DNA from: Lentzea sp. NEAU-D7
GTDB lineage: Bacteria; Actinomycetota; Actinomycetes; Mycobacteriales; Pseudonocardiaceae
Assembly (NCBI RefSeq): GCF_026242055.1
Contig: NZ_JAPJDL010000004.1
Location: 284,701-348,700, forward strand
DNA: 64,000 nt
Direction of reading: 5' to 3'
Each line of letters starts with the position of its first letter. The first letter of the stretch is position 1. The notes below the pieces were generated by a model, which searched no databases, had not been told where the DNA came from, and saw nothing but the letters and a program-made list of their open reading frames with translations. Positions 8,803 through 17,967 of this stretch are shown here, piece after piece. The translations under genes were made by a program, and so were the position numbers.

Positions 8803-9288
8803 ATGCACAGCAACAGAAAAGGCAAATCGCTACTGCTCATCCACGCCGTCGTTGCCGTCAGCACCTTCGTGATCGCCGCGTTTGTCCAGCACACCACCGC
8901 TAGCGGCTCAGCCGGCTCGCCCGAGTCTGTCACCCGCGCAACGGTTCCCGGCACACAGATCGGCGTCCTGCTACCCGGTGAAACCGCGAACGTCACCCTC
9001 ACCCTGGCAAACCCGCACGCCAACGTGAAAGCCGAACTGCAACCCATCTCCGCCGGGGACGTCGTCATCGACACCGTCGCCGATCCCGCCGACAAGCCCT
9101 ACTGCCACGACCAGATCGAACTGTCCACCGTCGGAGCGGACCCCCATCTGCCCACCCTCGCGAAGCACGAGACCAACCACCCGTACAAGATGATCGACGC
9201 CGTGAAGCTCAAGGCCGACACCGACGTCCGCTGCCAGGGCATGACGTATCACACCACATGGTTCGTCCACCTCAAGGTCATCCACTGA
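8803..9288 (+). CDS. Small secreted protein, tandem paralogue
   Basis: 161 residues; hydrophobic N-terminus SLLLIHAVVAVSTFVIAAF, then GVLLPGETANVTLTLANPH, a Cys in KPYCHDQIEL, ADPHLPTL and DVRCQGMTYHTTWF. Nearly every motif of the 8195 product recurs in the same order, so this is a recent tandem duplication with diverged signal peptide. RBS GGGAGAAAACG precedes the ATG. Likely exported, function unknown. Confidence 0.8.
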   Translation: MHSNRKGKSLLLIHAVVAVSTFVIAAFVQHTTASGSAGSPESVTRATVPGTQIGVLLPGETANVTLTLANPHANVKAELQPISAGDVVIDTVADPADKPYCHDQIELSTVGADPHLPTLAKHETNHPYKMIDAVKLKADTDVRCQGMTYHTTWFVHLKVIH

Positions 9289-9508
9289 CATCCACCGCAC
9301 CCGGCCCTGCGCAGTCGACCCACTCCCACAAACTACGTCGAAAGCTGCGGCTGCCCTACCAGCCAACGGCGTGTGGTTCCCCCGTCTCAAGTCCGGCGCC
9401 ACAATGGTTGACCGGACCAAGACACCTCAGCAGCTCTCCTTGTCCACTGAGGACAGCGGCAACATCACCGGTGTTGCCGCTGCCCGTTAGTACCGCTGCT
9501 CCTATCGG

Positions 9509-10834
9509 TCAGCAGGTGCAGGTGCCGCCGTTGTTGGTTCCGGCGATGCCGTTGGCGCCTGCGAGGCCGCTGGCGCCAGAGGAAGTGGTGATGGTGTCGG
9601 CCGCGTCGTTGATGGTTCCGGAGTTCCCGAGACCACCGGCACCCGCGGCACCGCCGAGACCGGCAGGACCGCCAGGGCCGCTGCAGCCGGTGCCGCCGTT
9701 ACCGCCAGTGGCACCGTTACCGCCCTTGCCGCCGGTCGCGGTGATGATGTCGACACCGGTGCCGCCAGTGAGGGTGCCGGAGTTCCCGATCCCACCGGCG
9801 CCACCGGCACCGGCCACGCCCCCTGCACCGCCGGGCTGGACGGCTGCCGAGCCGTTGCCGCCCTTGCCGCCGACGCCGCCGTTCCCGCCGAGCCCGCCGT
9901 TGGCCTTCAGCGTGTCGACGCCGGCACCGCCGCTGATGGTGCCGGAGTTCCCGATCCCACCGGCACCGCCGGCACCGCCGACGCCCCCGGCGCCGCCGCC
10001 GTGGCCGCAGCCAGCGACGCCTCCGGCCGCACCAGTACCACCGGCACCACCGTTGGCGGTCACGTCGTCCAGACCGGGATCACCGACATCGCCGGTGAAG
10101 GTTCCAGAGTTCCCGACGCCGCCGGCCGCGCCGGCGCCGCCTATGCCGCCAGCTCCCGCGCCGCCGGCGACGAGGCCGCTGTTGCCGCCCAAGCCACCGA
10201 GGCCGCCGTTGCCGCCCTTGCCCGCGGTGAGGGTGACGATGTCGTTGCCGGCCCCACCGGTGATGTTCCCGGCATTGCCGACGCCACCGATTCCGCCGAT
10301 GCCGCCGTTGCCACCGGCGCCACCCGCGCCACTGGCGAATCCGACGCCGCCCTGGCCGCCGTTGCCGCCATTACCTCCGGCCCCACCGAGGACGATGATG
10401 GTGTCCGTGCCCGCGCCGCCGTCGATGACGCCGGTGCTCCCGACACCGGGTCCGCCGACGTTTCCGGCTCCCCCGTTGCCGCCGGCATTCCCCGCGGGAG
10501 TGCCCGCGGTGCCGTTGGCTCCAGCGGGGCCGTTGGTGCCCGCGGTACCGGCGACGCCGGTAACCCTGATCGTGTCGTTGCCGGCGAGGCCGTTCACGGT
10601 GCCGTTCACGGCACCGCCGGTGATGGTGATGATGTTGTTCCCGCTGGTGCCGTCCAGCACTTGACCAGCCGGGATCCCTGCGGTGCAGGTGAAGTTGGCG
10701 CCGCTCTGGGTACAGCCCGGCGGGAGCGCCCACGCCTGCGTGGGAACGAGGAGGACAAATCCCGCCGCGGTGCCCAAGGCGATGAGGGCCCGCCCGGCCC
10801 GGCCTGCCGTGCTGATGCGTGCTGTCGATCTCAT
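9509..10834 (-). CDS. Secreted glycine-rich repeat protein (PGRS/RTX-like)
   Basis: About 441 residues from the ATG at 10834, which follows GGAAGG. A signal peptide (GRALIALGTAAGFVLLVPT, cleavage near AWA) precedes a Cys-containing cap with PAGQVLDGTSGNNIITITG. The rest consists of about six units, each opening with a short strand such as NSGTISGGAGVDTLKANG and continuing as runs of GG-x triplets. The GGxGxDxI segments resemble RTX calcium-binding nonapeptides; the GG-x tracts resemble mycobacterial PGRS tracts or collagen-like glycine helices. Probably an extracellular or wall-associated structural protein. It ends in CTC. Monocistronic. Confidence 0.82.
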   Translation of the reverse strand: MRSTARISTAGRAGRALIALGTAAGFVLLVPTQAWALPPGCTQSGANFTCTAGIPAGQVLDGTSGNNIITITGGAVNGTVNGLAGNDTIRVTGVAGTAGTNGPAGANGTAGTPAGNAGGNGGAGNVGGPGVGSTGVIDGGAGTDTIIVLGGAGGNGGNGGQGGVGFASGAGGAGGNGGIGGIGGVGNAGNITGGAGNDIVTLTAGKGGNGGLGGLGGNSGLVAGGAGAGGIGGAGAAGGVGNSGTFTGDVGDPGLDDVTANGGAGGTGAAGGVAGCGHGGGAGGVGGAGGAGGIGNSGTISGGAGVDTLKANGGLGGNGGVGGKGGNGSAAVQPGGAGGVAGAGGAGGIGNSGTLTGGTGVDIITATGGKGGNGATGGNGGTGCSGPGGPAGLGGAAGAGGLGNSGTINDAADTITTSSGASGLAGANGIAGTNNGGTCTC

Positions 10835-11596
10835 GATCAACCTTCCACCCGTGAAATTGCCCGAAGCTGATGCCACGGACCTGCGAGGTGGTGTGATGAC
10901 CGGGGTCTGGGGTCACTGCCCGGTGCCGTAGAAGTGAGGACACCGGATCGACCAACACCCTCGACGTGACCGAGCCTTCGCGCCTTTTTCGGGGATGGCA
11001 ATGCAAACTGCGGCCTGTCACCCGGACGTGAGACCAGGTTCCCGCCAATGCCAGCAATGTCATGATCGCCCCGTTGCCTTTGGTCGATTTCTCGCGGCCT
11101 GACCACCGCATGCTGCAAAACATGATTTTTCAAATTTGTCCGGAGGAGCTCGCGTCGGTGCGAACGGCACGGATGGCTTCCGTTGATCAACACGGAATGT
11201 GATCGTCCTCCTCGATCGGCGTTCCGTGGCTTCGCAGGCCCGATCGGCAAAATTGGGTCTGCAGTGGAGGCAGCCATCGGACGGCGCTGATCAGCTAGTC
11301 ATCTTGCCTGGTCCTGGCTGCATGAGTCTTGAGCGTGGGCACTTTTCGCGCCCAGCCTGATTCGATGGTCTATCACGTCGCCTTGACGTTGACGCCCACA
11401 TGGCTTCGAATAGTGCACGTAGACTCCCTTAAACACGAATTCACCATCTCGCGACGATGAGCCATTCGGGGCGGCTGGGTTTGCATCCTGTTAGCTGGGG
11501 AGTATGGTGTGTGTTGTTGCCCAGGACCCCGGTAGCGCAGAACGATGCGAACCGGGGTTGTTTTGTGCACGATTATGTTTCAGGACAGTAGGCGTC
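10835..11596. other. Divergent intergenic region
   Basis: About 760 bases separating two divergently transcribed secreted-protein genes. No coding frame has convincing codon usage. It must contain both promoters; the stretch near 11380-11450 is AT-richer than average. No tRNA or repeat seen. Confidence 0.4.
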
Positions 11597-12445
11597 ATGC
11601 AAAAAGTCCGCACGACCATTCGCGCGATGCTCGGTGCCACCGTGGTGGTAGGGGCCATGGCTGTTACCGCCCCTGCGGCGCAGGCCATCACCATCCCTGT
11701 CGCGTGCAGCGAGAGCGCTCTCGTCGCGGCGGTGAACCTGGCCAACTCCACCCCTGCCGCGGACACCCTCGTCCTGGCGGGCGGCTGCACCTACGGCCTG
11801 ACTGCCGCCCATGGCGGGCCGACCACCGGGCTGCCGGTCATCACCACTCAGATGGAGCTGCTCGGCCCGGCGACCATCACCCGCACGTCGCTGCTGCTGT
11901 TCCGCATCTTCGAGGTCAGCGCCACCGGCAACCTCACCCTCAGCACCTCGGTCGCGGTCACCAACGGCAGCGTCGTCGGTAACGGTGGCGGCATTCTCAA
12001 CCGAGGAGCGGTAACCCTGACCAGCAGCAGTCTGAGCGGCAACCTGGCCACCCTCAACGGCGGCGGCCTGGCCAACGCCGACACCCCCACCGGCACCTCG
12101 CCCGCCGCCACGTTCACCAGGAGCCCGGTGACGGACAACGTCGCGCTGCTGGACGGTGGCGGAATCTACAACGGCCTGCGCGGCACACTGACCACGACTG
12201 GTGTCACCGGCGGCCTGATGCTCGTCGGCCGCAACACCGGATCACGTGGCGGGGGCATCGCGGCGGTCGACTCGGCCACGACCACCATGACCCAGACCGC
12301 CGTGACGACCAACGTCGCCGTGCTCACCGCGGGCGGCGTCTACCGCCAGGGCGGCACCATGACCAACAACAACTCACCGATCAGCGGCAACCTGACGAAC
12401 AACTGCCTCGGCAGCGTCCCCGCCGTGCCCAGTTGCACCGGATAA
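11597..12445 (+). CDS. Secreted right-handed beta-helix-like protein
   Basis: 282 residues from the ATG at 11597. The signal peptide MLGATVVVGAMAVTAPAAQA is followed by a region (ACSESALVAAVNLANSTPAA, DTLVLAGGCTYGL) typical of secreted beta-helix proteins whose N-terminus reads like the CSLREAI motif. Repeats with GNGGGILNRGAVTL, LNGGGLANAD, LDGGGIYNG and RGGGIAAVDS then give the GGGI/L pattern of polymorphic outer membrane-like or pectate-lyase-like parallel beta-helices. The last motif is NNCLGSVPAVPSC. No catalytic residues identified; probably an adhesin-like or wall protein. A hairpin terminator follows. Confidence 0.78.
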   Translation: MQKVRTTIRAMLGATVVVGAMAVTAPAAQAITIPVACSESALVAAVNLANSTPAADTLVLAGGCTYGLTAAHGGPTTGLPVITTQMELLGPATITRTSLLLFRIFEVSATGNLTLSTSVAVTNGSVVGNGGGILNRGAVTLTSSSLSGNLATLNGGGLANADTPTGTSPAATFTRSPVTDNVALLDGGGIYNGLRGTLTTTGVTGGLMLVGRNTGSRGGGIAAVDSATTTMTQTAVTTNVAVLTAGGVYRQGGTMTNNNSPISGNLTNNCLGSVPAVPSCTG

Positions 12446-12464
12446 CCACATCTCGAACAACGCC

Positions 12465-12493
12465 GTGGGCCGCCCCGAAACGGGCAGGCCCAC
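12465..12493 (+). terminator. Hairpin terminator
   Basis: GTGGGCC-GCCC pairs with GGGC-A-GGCCCAC around a short GAAA-type loop, 20 bases after the stop of the beta-helix gene. Strong GC stem without T-tract. Confidence 0.7.
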
Positions 12494-12670
12494 AGCTATG
12501 CGCGGACAATCGTTGTCGCCTGGCCTTGATCCATGCCGGATCTCGAGCACAGACCGACGCGCAGCCTGCCGGGCGGGCTGCGGCTGGAGGTGCTGCTCGA
12601 CGAGATGTGGACGGCTCGCCGAGATCGGCTCCACCCGGCACAAAGTCGGCGTGCCGACTCCGGCTAGCTC

Positions 12671-13216
12671 GTGTTGGAAGGCGCTCAGTGCCTCCTGATG
12701 CGGCCGCGAAAGGCACTCGGCGCAGGCCCTTCAGACGATGACTCCGCAGCCGAGTTCCATCTCATCGACATGGGCCCGGTCGGCAGCGCTCGCGTGCACT
12801 TCGCCCGAGCGCTCGTGCTCGCGGGACGGGGCCAGCACGACAGCCAGGTTGCCAACATCAGCTGTCGGCTCGGCCGCGTGTGCTTGCACCACGGGAGCCT
12901 CGACGAGGCGTTGGACTACTTCGCGCTGGGTCAGCTGGCCGCGGCCGGGCCGGGCGACGAGATCGCCGCCAGCATCTTGTCGATGAACTCGGCGTGGACC
13001 CATGCCAGGAAAGGCGACGGTGGTCAGGCGCTCGCCGAGCTCGACCGCGGCAGGGACCGGTTCGCGGCCGTCGACCCTGCCGATGTGCCCAGCTGGGCCG
13101 GGTTCTTCACCGAGACCGATCTTTCGGTCATGGTCGGTGCCGTCCACACCGATCTGGCCCACACCACGAACCCCGCCACGCCCGAACCGCGATTCCACTT
13201 GGCCAGGCCTCGGTGA
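12671..13216 (+). pseudogene. TPR-regulator C-terminal remnant
   Basis: A 181-codon frame has tetratricopeptide-like helices: SARVHFARALVLAGRGQ, CLHHGSLDEALDYFALGQ, GDEIAASILSMNSAWTHARK and ALAELDRGRDRF. These resemble the C-terminal half of actinobacterial XRE- or SARP-TPR regulators. It lacks any DNA-binding domain, and upstream DNA shows only scraps in shifting frames from about 12540. Near 13150 the sense reading moves to another frame (HARTAIPLGQA), so the 3' end is shifted too. I consider it a broken regulator gene. Confidence 0.55.
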
Positions 13217-13233
13217 AATCCACGGTCGGTGTA

Positions 13234-14058
13234 CTAGGACGTGCCTGCCGGTTCGGTGCTGCGGCGCTTCGCGCGCCGCAGGTAGCGCTCCAGCCCGTTG
13301 AGTTTCTGATCGGCGATGAACGTCGACGGTTCGTTGATGATGATGTCCTCGGCGTGCCGGATGCATGCCCATGCCGAGTCCCCCCAGGGGTCGGCGACCT
13401 TGACCTCCACGGGCTTGTCGCACGGGCCCGACAAGCCGAGCTCGCACACCTGGGGGTGTTCGCCGTCGAGATGGTCGGCCGCGAGGTGCCGCAGCTGGCC
13501 CGCCAACTTGGCCGACGCGGTGGAGCGTGGGCCGGGGATCTGGTCCAGGCCGCGTTCCGCGCGCACGGCTTGAATGGCCGCCAGGCGCAGCTCCAACTGG
13601 TCGGCGACGATCCCGGCCAGCGCGGTGAGCGTCGCGACCTGGGTGTCGGTGACTTCGCGGGGGTCGCGGTCGATCACGTTGACCGTGCCCAGCCGGTGGC
13701 CGTCGCTGGTGGTGATCGGCGCGGCGGCGTAGAAACGCAGACCCAAGTCTCCGCGCACCAGCGGGTGGTCAAGGGTGCGGGGGTCGACCGCGCCGTCGTT
13801 CACCACATACACCCCGTCCTGCAAAACGGCCGAGGCGCACAGGCCGGGCTCGGTACCGATCTGGGTGACACCCTCCAGACCGTGACAGGCCGCGAACCAC
13901 ACGCGGTCGACGTCCACGATCGTCACGGTCGCGATCGGTGTGTCGAAGACCTGTGCGGCCACACGGGCGACGCTGTCGAAACTACCGTCGGCGGGCGCGT
14001 CCAAGATGTGGTAGCGGCGGACCGCCGACAGACGCTCTGGATCGGTGTGGGTGAGCAC
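13234..14058 (-). CDS. GAF domain-containing protein
   Basis: 274 residues. The first 150 form a GAF domain beginning PERLSAVRRYHILDAPADGS, with FDTPIATVTIVDVDRVWF, GTEPGLCASAVLQDGVYVV and LRFYAAAPITTSDGHRLG, the pattern of free-standing bacterial GAF proteins that may bind a small ligand or report redox state. The C-terminal 110 residues contain AKLAGQLRHLAADHLDG, two cysteines and a Lys/Arg-rich end (KLNGLERYLRRAKRRS). No output enzyme domain is present, so it probably acts through a partner. Monocistronic. Confidence 0.82.
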   Translation of the reverse strand: MLTHTDPERLSAVRRYHILDAPADGSFDSVARVAAQVFDTPIATVTIVDVDRVWFAACHGLEGVTQIGTEPGLCASAVLQDGVYVVNDGAVDPRTLDHPLVRGDLGLRFYAAAPITTSDGHRLGTVNVIDRDPREVTDTQVATLTALAGIVADQLELRLAAIQAVRAERGLDQIPGPRSTASAKLAGQLRHLAADHLDGEHPQVCELGLSGPCDKPVEVKVADPWGDSAWACIRHAEDIIINEPSTFIADQKLNGLERYLRRAKRRSTEPAGTS

Positions 14059-14079
14059 GCGAGCAACAGTAACCCAGGA

Positions 14080-14397
14080 TCACCGCAAGCCCGGACTGCG
14101 AGAGATCTTGTAACCGTGCCACGTTGACCGCTGGCGACAGTGGACACTTTCACCGGTCGACATCGCGAAGGCCTCGCCACCGAGGCCTAGGTGGTCTGGC
14201 AGCCGCTCCGTGCTGTGGTGAACCGTCCGCGGTGTGGACTGCCAGTCGACGCCGGGGGAGTGCGGCATCCTCGGTTCCCACACGCTCACCACGCGCAGGT
14301 CGTCACGCTCTCGCAGCAACCGCGCCAGTACCCCCGCGGTCGTCAGGAATGCGACTCGCAGCCAGCGGACGACAGTTTTCGGACCGAGACGCCGAGG
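14080..14397 (-). other. Open frame after lipid kinase stop
   Basis: Immediately after the stop of the lipid-kinase gene the same frame stays open for about 105 codons to 14080, with good codon bias in the first part (TVVRWLRVAFLTTAGVLARL, RERDDLRVVSVWEP). No start codon with an RBS is evident near its beginning. It may be the remnant of a neighbouring gene whose 5' end is gone, or chance. Function not recognised. Confidence 0.25.
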
Positions 14398-15312
14398 TCA
14401 TGCCGGCACCTTGACGACGAGCGCTCCGGGGTTCACCTCGACCTTCAGTGACCTGGTTGTCCCGCAGACTTCTCCGTCGACCTCGAACGGCTTGGTGCGA
14501 CTGCTGCGCAACTCCAAGCGCTTGAACCGGAACCGCTCCACCGCCGGCCCGTCCGCCCGGCGGGAACCGATCAGGCGCCCCGCCGTCACCAGCCAACCCC
14601 TGGTGTTCACGTCATGCAGCAACGCCAGGTCCAGGAGCCCATCGGTGGGATCTGCGTCCGGCAGGAGGGAAACCCCGCCCTGCAGGGCGCCTATGTTGCC
14701 GACGACCGCTCCAAGGACGCGGCGGGTCAGCCAGCTGCCGTCGTCCAACCGGACAGTCACCCGGGTGGCGCCCGACCTCAGACCCTTGAGGACGGCTGGT
14801 ACGTATGCGGGCCATCCCAGGAGGCGCTTCATCTTGGGCGAGGTGTCGCGGACCATCTCCGCGTCCAGACCGATCCCACCCATGCCGACGAAAGGGCGTC
14901 CGTCCAGCAGGCCCATGTCGACGCGGCGGTCCGCCCCGTCGAACGCCGACGTGACGGCGTCCTCCACCTCACTGCCGATTCCCAGGTTCCGGGCCACGAG
15001 GTTCCCCGTGCCGATCGGCACGATTCCCATCGCCACCCCGGTGTGCGCCAACCCGGCGGCCACCGCGTTCACCGTGCCGTCTCCACCACACGCCAAAACC
15101 AGTCGCGAGTGGTTGCGCAGGGCGAGTGCGGTCACCCCTGTCCCGGCATCGTCACGGGTGGTCTCGAACCACTGCGGCTCGCACCAGCCGCGGTCCCAGG
15201 CGGCACGAGATACCAGGTCCCGCAAGCCGGAGTGGTCCACCACGGCGCCCGGATGAACGACCACCGCCACACGATGCCTGTCACGCCAAGGATCCACCCG
15301 AACCGCCTTCAT
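14398..15312 (-). CDS. Diacylglycerol/lipid kinase family protein
   Basis: 304 residues from the ATG at 15312. The diacylglycerol-kinase catalytic domain has the nucleotide-binding CGGDGTVNAVAAGL (about residue 75), GIVPIGTGNLVARNLGI and, in the C-terminal domain, GGVSLLPDADPTDGLLDL and EVDGE. This is the YegS/BmrU/DgkB pattern; these cytoplasmic, membrane-associated enzymes phosphorylate diacylglycerol or related lipids using ATP. Catalytic motifs are intact. The in-frame sequence upstream to 15411 is Arg/Cys-rich and unlike the family, so I exclude it. Confidence 0.9.
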   Translation of the reverse strand: MKAVRVDPWRDRHRVAVVVHPGAVVDHSGLRDLVSRAAWDRGWCEPQWFETTRDDAGTGVTALALRNHSRLVLACGGDGTVNAVAAGLAHTGVAMGIVPIGTGNLVARNLGIGSEVEDAVTSAFDGADRRVDMGLLDGRPFVGMGGIGLDAEMVRDTSPKMKRLLGWPAYVPAVLKGLRSGATRVTVRLDDGSWLTRRVLGAVVGNIGALQGGVSLLPDADPTDGLLDLALLHDVNTRGWLVTAGRLIGSRRADGPAVERFRFKRLELRSSRTKPFEVDGEVCGTTRSLKVEVNPGALVVKVPA

Positions 15313-15579
15313 GAGATCGACACCGGACCGGATGCCCTGCGACAAGCAAACGCACACGTGGACACGACACGCAAACCGCTGTGGACCCGGCCGGGACGGG
15401 GCCACAGTCACGCCCCGTGTCGCGGGCGCGCGTGCGGCATGGGCCCATAGGGCTGTCCGACCGGTCCCCTGCCTCTCGCGCTACCAGGGACGATGACTTG
15501 CCGAGCGGCGCAACCTGCAATTCCTGCCGAGTGAGGGGTCACCGAGACCGTCGTGGCGTTGATCGAACGGACGGCGCGT

Positions 15580-15830
15580 CAGAACACTCTGTCTACCGAC
15601 GACTCCGTGCGGGGGAGTTCGCCGGCGAAGGCCACGAGCGCGGCGTCGTCCAGGGCGCGGCCGAGGTGCTTGGTCCAGCGGTCCCCGAGCACGATCAGCA
15701 CATGATCCCGTGCGGCGGCCAAGAACGGCGTTCGTTCTTCCTGCGCCGCAGGCGGTCCGCCGATCCCAGCAGCACCGCGGCTGACTGGGGATGAACCGCG
15801 ACAGGGCCGTTGAGAAAGATCATGTGTCTG
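15580..15830 (-). pseudogene. Possible regulator C-terminal remnant
   Basis: Two minus-strand frames together read like the end of a LuxR/AfsR-type ATPase regulator: VHPQSAAVLLGSADRLRRR from about 15830, then, after a shift, VLIVLGDRWTKHLGRALDD and AALVAFAGELP, ending near 15580. The AAxLLGxADxLR and LGxAL-x-AFAxG patterns are typical of those C-termini. No other part of the gene is seen. Call is tentative. Confidence 0.3.
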
Positions 15831-15876
15831 CCGATCCGAGCTGCTGAAGTCAACGGGGCCTCTCTCCAGACCCTCG

Positions 15877-16777
15877 ATGCCTGCTCAACAGTTGTGGGTG
15901 CTGGACGACAACGCGTTCAGCATGGCGGTGCACGCCGGTCGAAGCTTGGGTGAGCGGATCGTCCGTCACGTGTTCCGAAACCGCGCCTGGACGGCGGAGG
16001 ACTTTTTGAGCAGTTCGGTGCGCTGGACGCCCCAGACCGGCGATTCGCGGTCTTCATCGAGGGCATGGTGTCGGCAGACGTGCTGCACGACGAGTCGGCG
16101 CAGCGGGCGCTGGTCGACGTGATCAACCCGCACCTCCGCACGATCGGCGCTGAACTGCGCAAGGTGGGCGAGGAGGACGGGTCTGAGTTTCCGAGTAGTG
16201 GCGGTGCGTTGGGGCACTGGACGGCCGAAGAACCCGATCTTCGCCTCCTCGGTCAAGCCGGACATCCGCTTCCGGGACGCGATCGACAACGACATAGAGA
16301 TCGTCAGCAACGCCGACAAGGTCCTCGTATACGACCGGAGGATCGAGCCGGAGGGCTGCGATGGACCGATCTCCAGGCATGGTGGAAGGATAGGCAGGGC
16401 CTGGACAGTGACGGAGAGGCGAAAGAGACGCTATACAAGCGATTGATCGCAAGCCTGCCGGCCAACTCGCCGCCCCAACGTCTGCTTTTCCAGCTCTACC
16501 ACCATGTCCACGGCTTGGTGGTGCCGGAGGTTCCAGCGCTGCTGCCCGAGGTGTGGCTCCATTGGGATCCGCAGACTGCGCGGGCTCGCGGCCAGGACGC
16601 ACTCCTCAACTTCCGTGTGGACTTCCTGCTACTGCTGCCACAGGGACGCCGGGTTGTGCTAGAAGTCGATGGCGCCCACCACTACCCGACTGACAGGAAG
16701 TCGGATCCGGCCGTCTACGCACGCATCGCGCGCGGAGATCGTGACCTCAAGCTGAGTGGTTATGACGTCTTTCGTAA
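15877..16777 (+). pseudogene. Abi-like (AbiJ-type/REase-like) gene, frameshifted
   Basis: Pieces of one protein appear in order in three frames: MPAQQLWVLDDNAFSMAVH and GERIVRHVFRNRAWTAEDF, then VSADVLHDESAQRALVDVI, then KPDIRFRDAIDNDIEIVSNA, then LQAWWKDRQGLDSDGEAKE, PEVWLHWDPQTARARGQ and a nuclease-like core FRVDFLLLLPQG-RRVVLEVDGAHHY. This order matches a family of bacterial proteins with an AbiJ-like N-terminus and a PD-(D/E)XK-like C-terminus thought to act in phage abortive infection. At least three frameshifts occur, and similarity stops abruptly after GYDVFR at about 16777, before the usual C-terminus. Inactive as it stands. Confidence 0.6.
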
Positions 16778-16779
16778 TC

Positions 16780-17547
16780 AAGGTCAAACCCGGCGTATCG
16801 CCTGCTTTCGAGCGGGATGCCGGTCTCGCGGCGATCGACGAGAGCCTGTTGCGCCAACAGGTCCCACGCCTTTCGCACGTGTTTGCCGTCTGCGAGTCCC
16901 AGCGTCACGCCGAAGATCGCATCCATGTCCCTGCACACGTCCAAACGCGGTCGGGCCTGGATCAGGTTCTTGATGTTCTCGGTGATCGTCAGAACCCATC
17001 GCCGCTGGAGGTCCTCCTCGGCGCGGGCGTGTTCTTCTCGGTGATCTGTGGGACAAGTGCTCCCGAGAACAGGTCTTCTTGACCCGTGTCGGCCTCTCGG
17101 GCGAGGCGCTTGTTAAGAGTGAGTTGGTGGTTGGTCTCGCGCCAGGTTTTGTTGGCCTTCGCGGGTGCTTCGGCGATGCACCACTTGCCGTGGGGATGGA
17201 AGGTGAAGTGGACGAGCCAAGGTCGCTTCGCAGCGTTGCGGGACACCGGCGTGAGTGCGTTGGTTGACCGCTTGGCAGATGCGGCGCGCGTACTCTCCGA
17301 CTAGCTTGCTCACGGCTTGGCTGCCGGTGGGTGCCTTGAGGTAGACGTCGCGCCACCAGGCTCCGCCGAGAACCATGTCCAGGCGGTCGAGCGTGGTCGA
17401 GCGAGACGAAATCCTCCGCCTTGCATACGCTGTGATCTTCCGCGACCTCGAGGACGTCCTTCGCCCAACATCACGCCGCCAGATTGGCTGCCCACGGTCG
17501 CATAACGCCGCACAACCTCGTCGCGGGGTGCAGATGCGCACAGCCAC
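16780..17547 (-). pseudogene. Unidentified gene, frameshifted and truncated
   Basis: Minus-strand sense stretches in different frames: LGGAWWRDVYLKAPTGSQAV and GEYARRICQAVNQRTHAG, then after a shift near 17248 KRPWLVHFTFHPHGKW and ANKTWRETNHQLTLNKRLAR, then after another shift MDAIFGVTLGLADGKHVRKA and GIPLESRRYAGFDL. The last piece ends exactly where the Abi-like pseudogene on the other strand also breaks off. I do not recognise the family. Composition and position suggest foreign cargo DNA that has decayed. Confidence 0.4.
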
Positions 17548-17601
17548 GGGAGGCCGGTGGTAGTGCTGGCACCGCGAGCTGTTATGTCGACTGCCAGGCC
17601 A

Positions 17602-17967
17602 CTACCGGTGGTCCCATGGTGAAGTGACCGACTCGTCCCAGTCGTCGTCTTCCGCAGGAGTCCGCCTGCGGGGCGGAAGGACCGGTGGCGCGGCCGGTGG
17701 GTCCAGCACGTCCGCCGCGTGGGCCAGCGCGGCCTCCGCTTCCGCGCGTTGCTGCGGCGATGTCGACTCCATGGTCGCGGCCGCGTCCGTTACGGCCTGG
17801 GTGAACATCTCGCCGTAGGCCAGGCTGTTGCCGGCCTCCCGCAACGTCATCCGCCGGGACAGCACTTCGCGTGCCATCTCCGCAGCCGGGTCGCGCCGCC
17901 CACCGCTCGACAGCAGGCGGAGTACCGACTGCAGCGCTCGCTTCTCGTCCACCTGGGGAAAGCTCAC
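17602..17967 (-). CDS. ESX-associated-like small protein
   Basis: 121 residues from a GTG at 17967 that overlaps the upstream gene's stop as GTGA. Predicted largely helical (KRALQSVLRLLSSGG, MAREVLSRRMTLREAGNSLA, FTQAVTDAAATMESTSPQQR) with a Pro-rich, acidic tail ending in DDDWDESVTSPWDHR. No named family. The overlap with a WXG100/Esp-like protein suggests the two products act together, as EspA/B or PE/PPE pairs do. Confidence 0.6.
   Translation of the reverse strand: MSFPQVDEKRALQSVLRLLSSGGRRDPAAEMAREVLSRRMTLREAGNSLAYGEMFTQAVTDAAATMESTSPQQRAEAEAALAHAADVLDPPAAPPVLPPRRRTPAEDDDWDESVTSPWDHR

Noticed and set aside
9258..10664. A 468-codon Pro-rich plus-strand frame
   Set aside because: Mirror of the glycine-rich gene: GG-x repeats read backwards give Pro/Ala. 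The minus strand has a signal peptide and RBS.
10001..10870. A 289-codon plus-strand frame
   Set aside because: Second shadow of the same glycine repeat gene, low complexity only.
12880..14127. A 415-codon plus-strand frame
   Set aside because: Shadow of the GAF gene and of the TPR remnant; Arg/Gly-rich.
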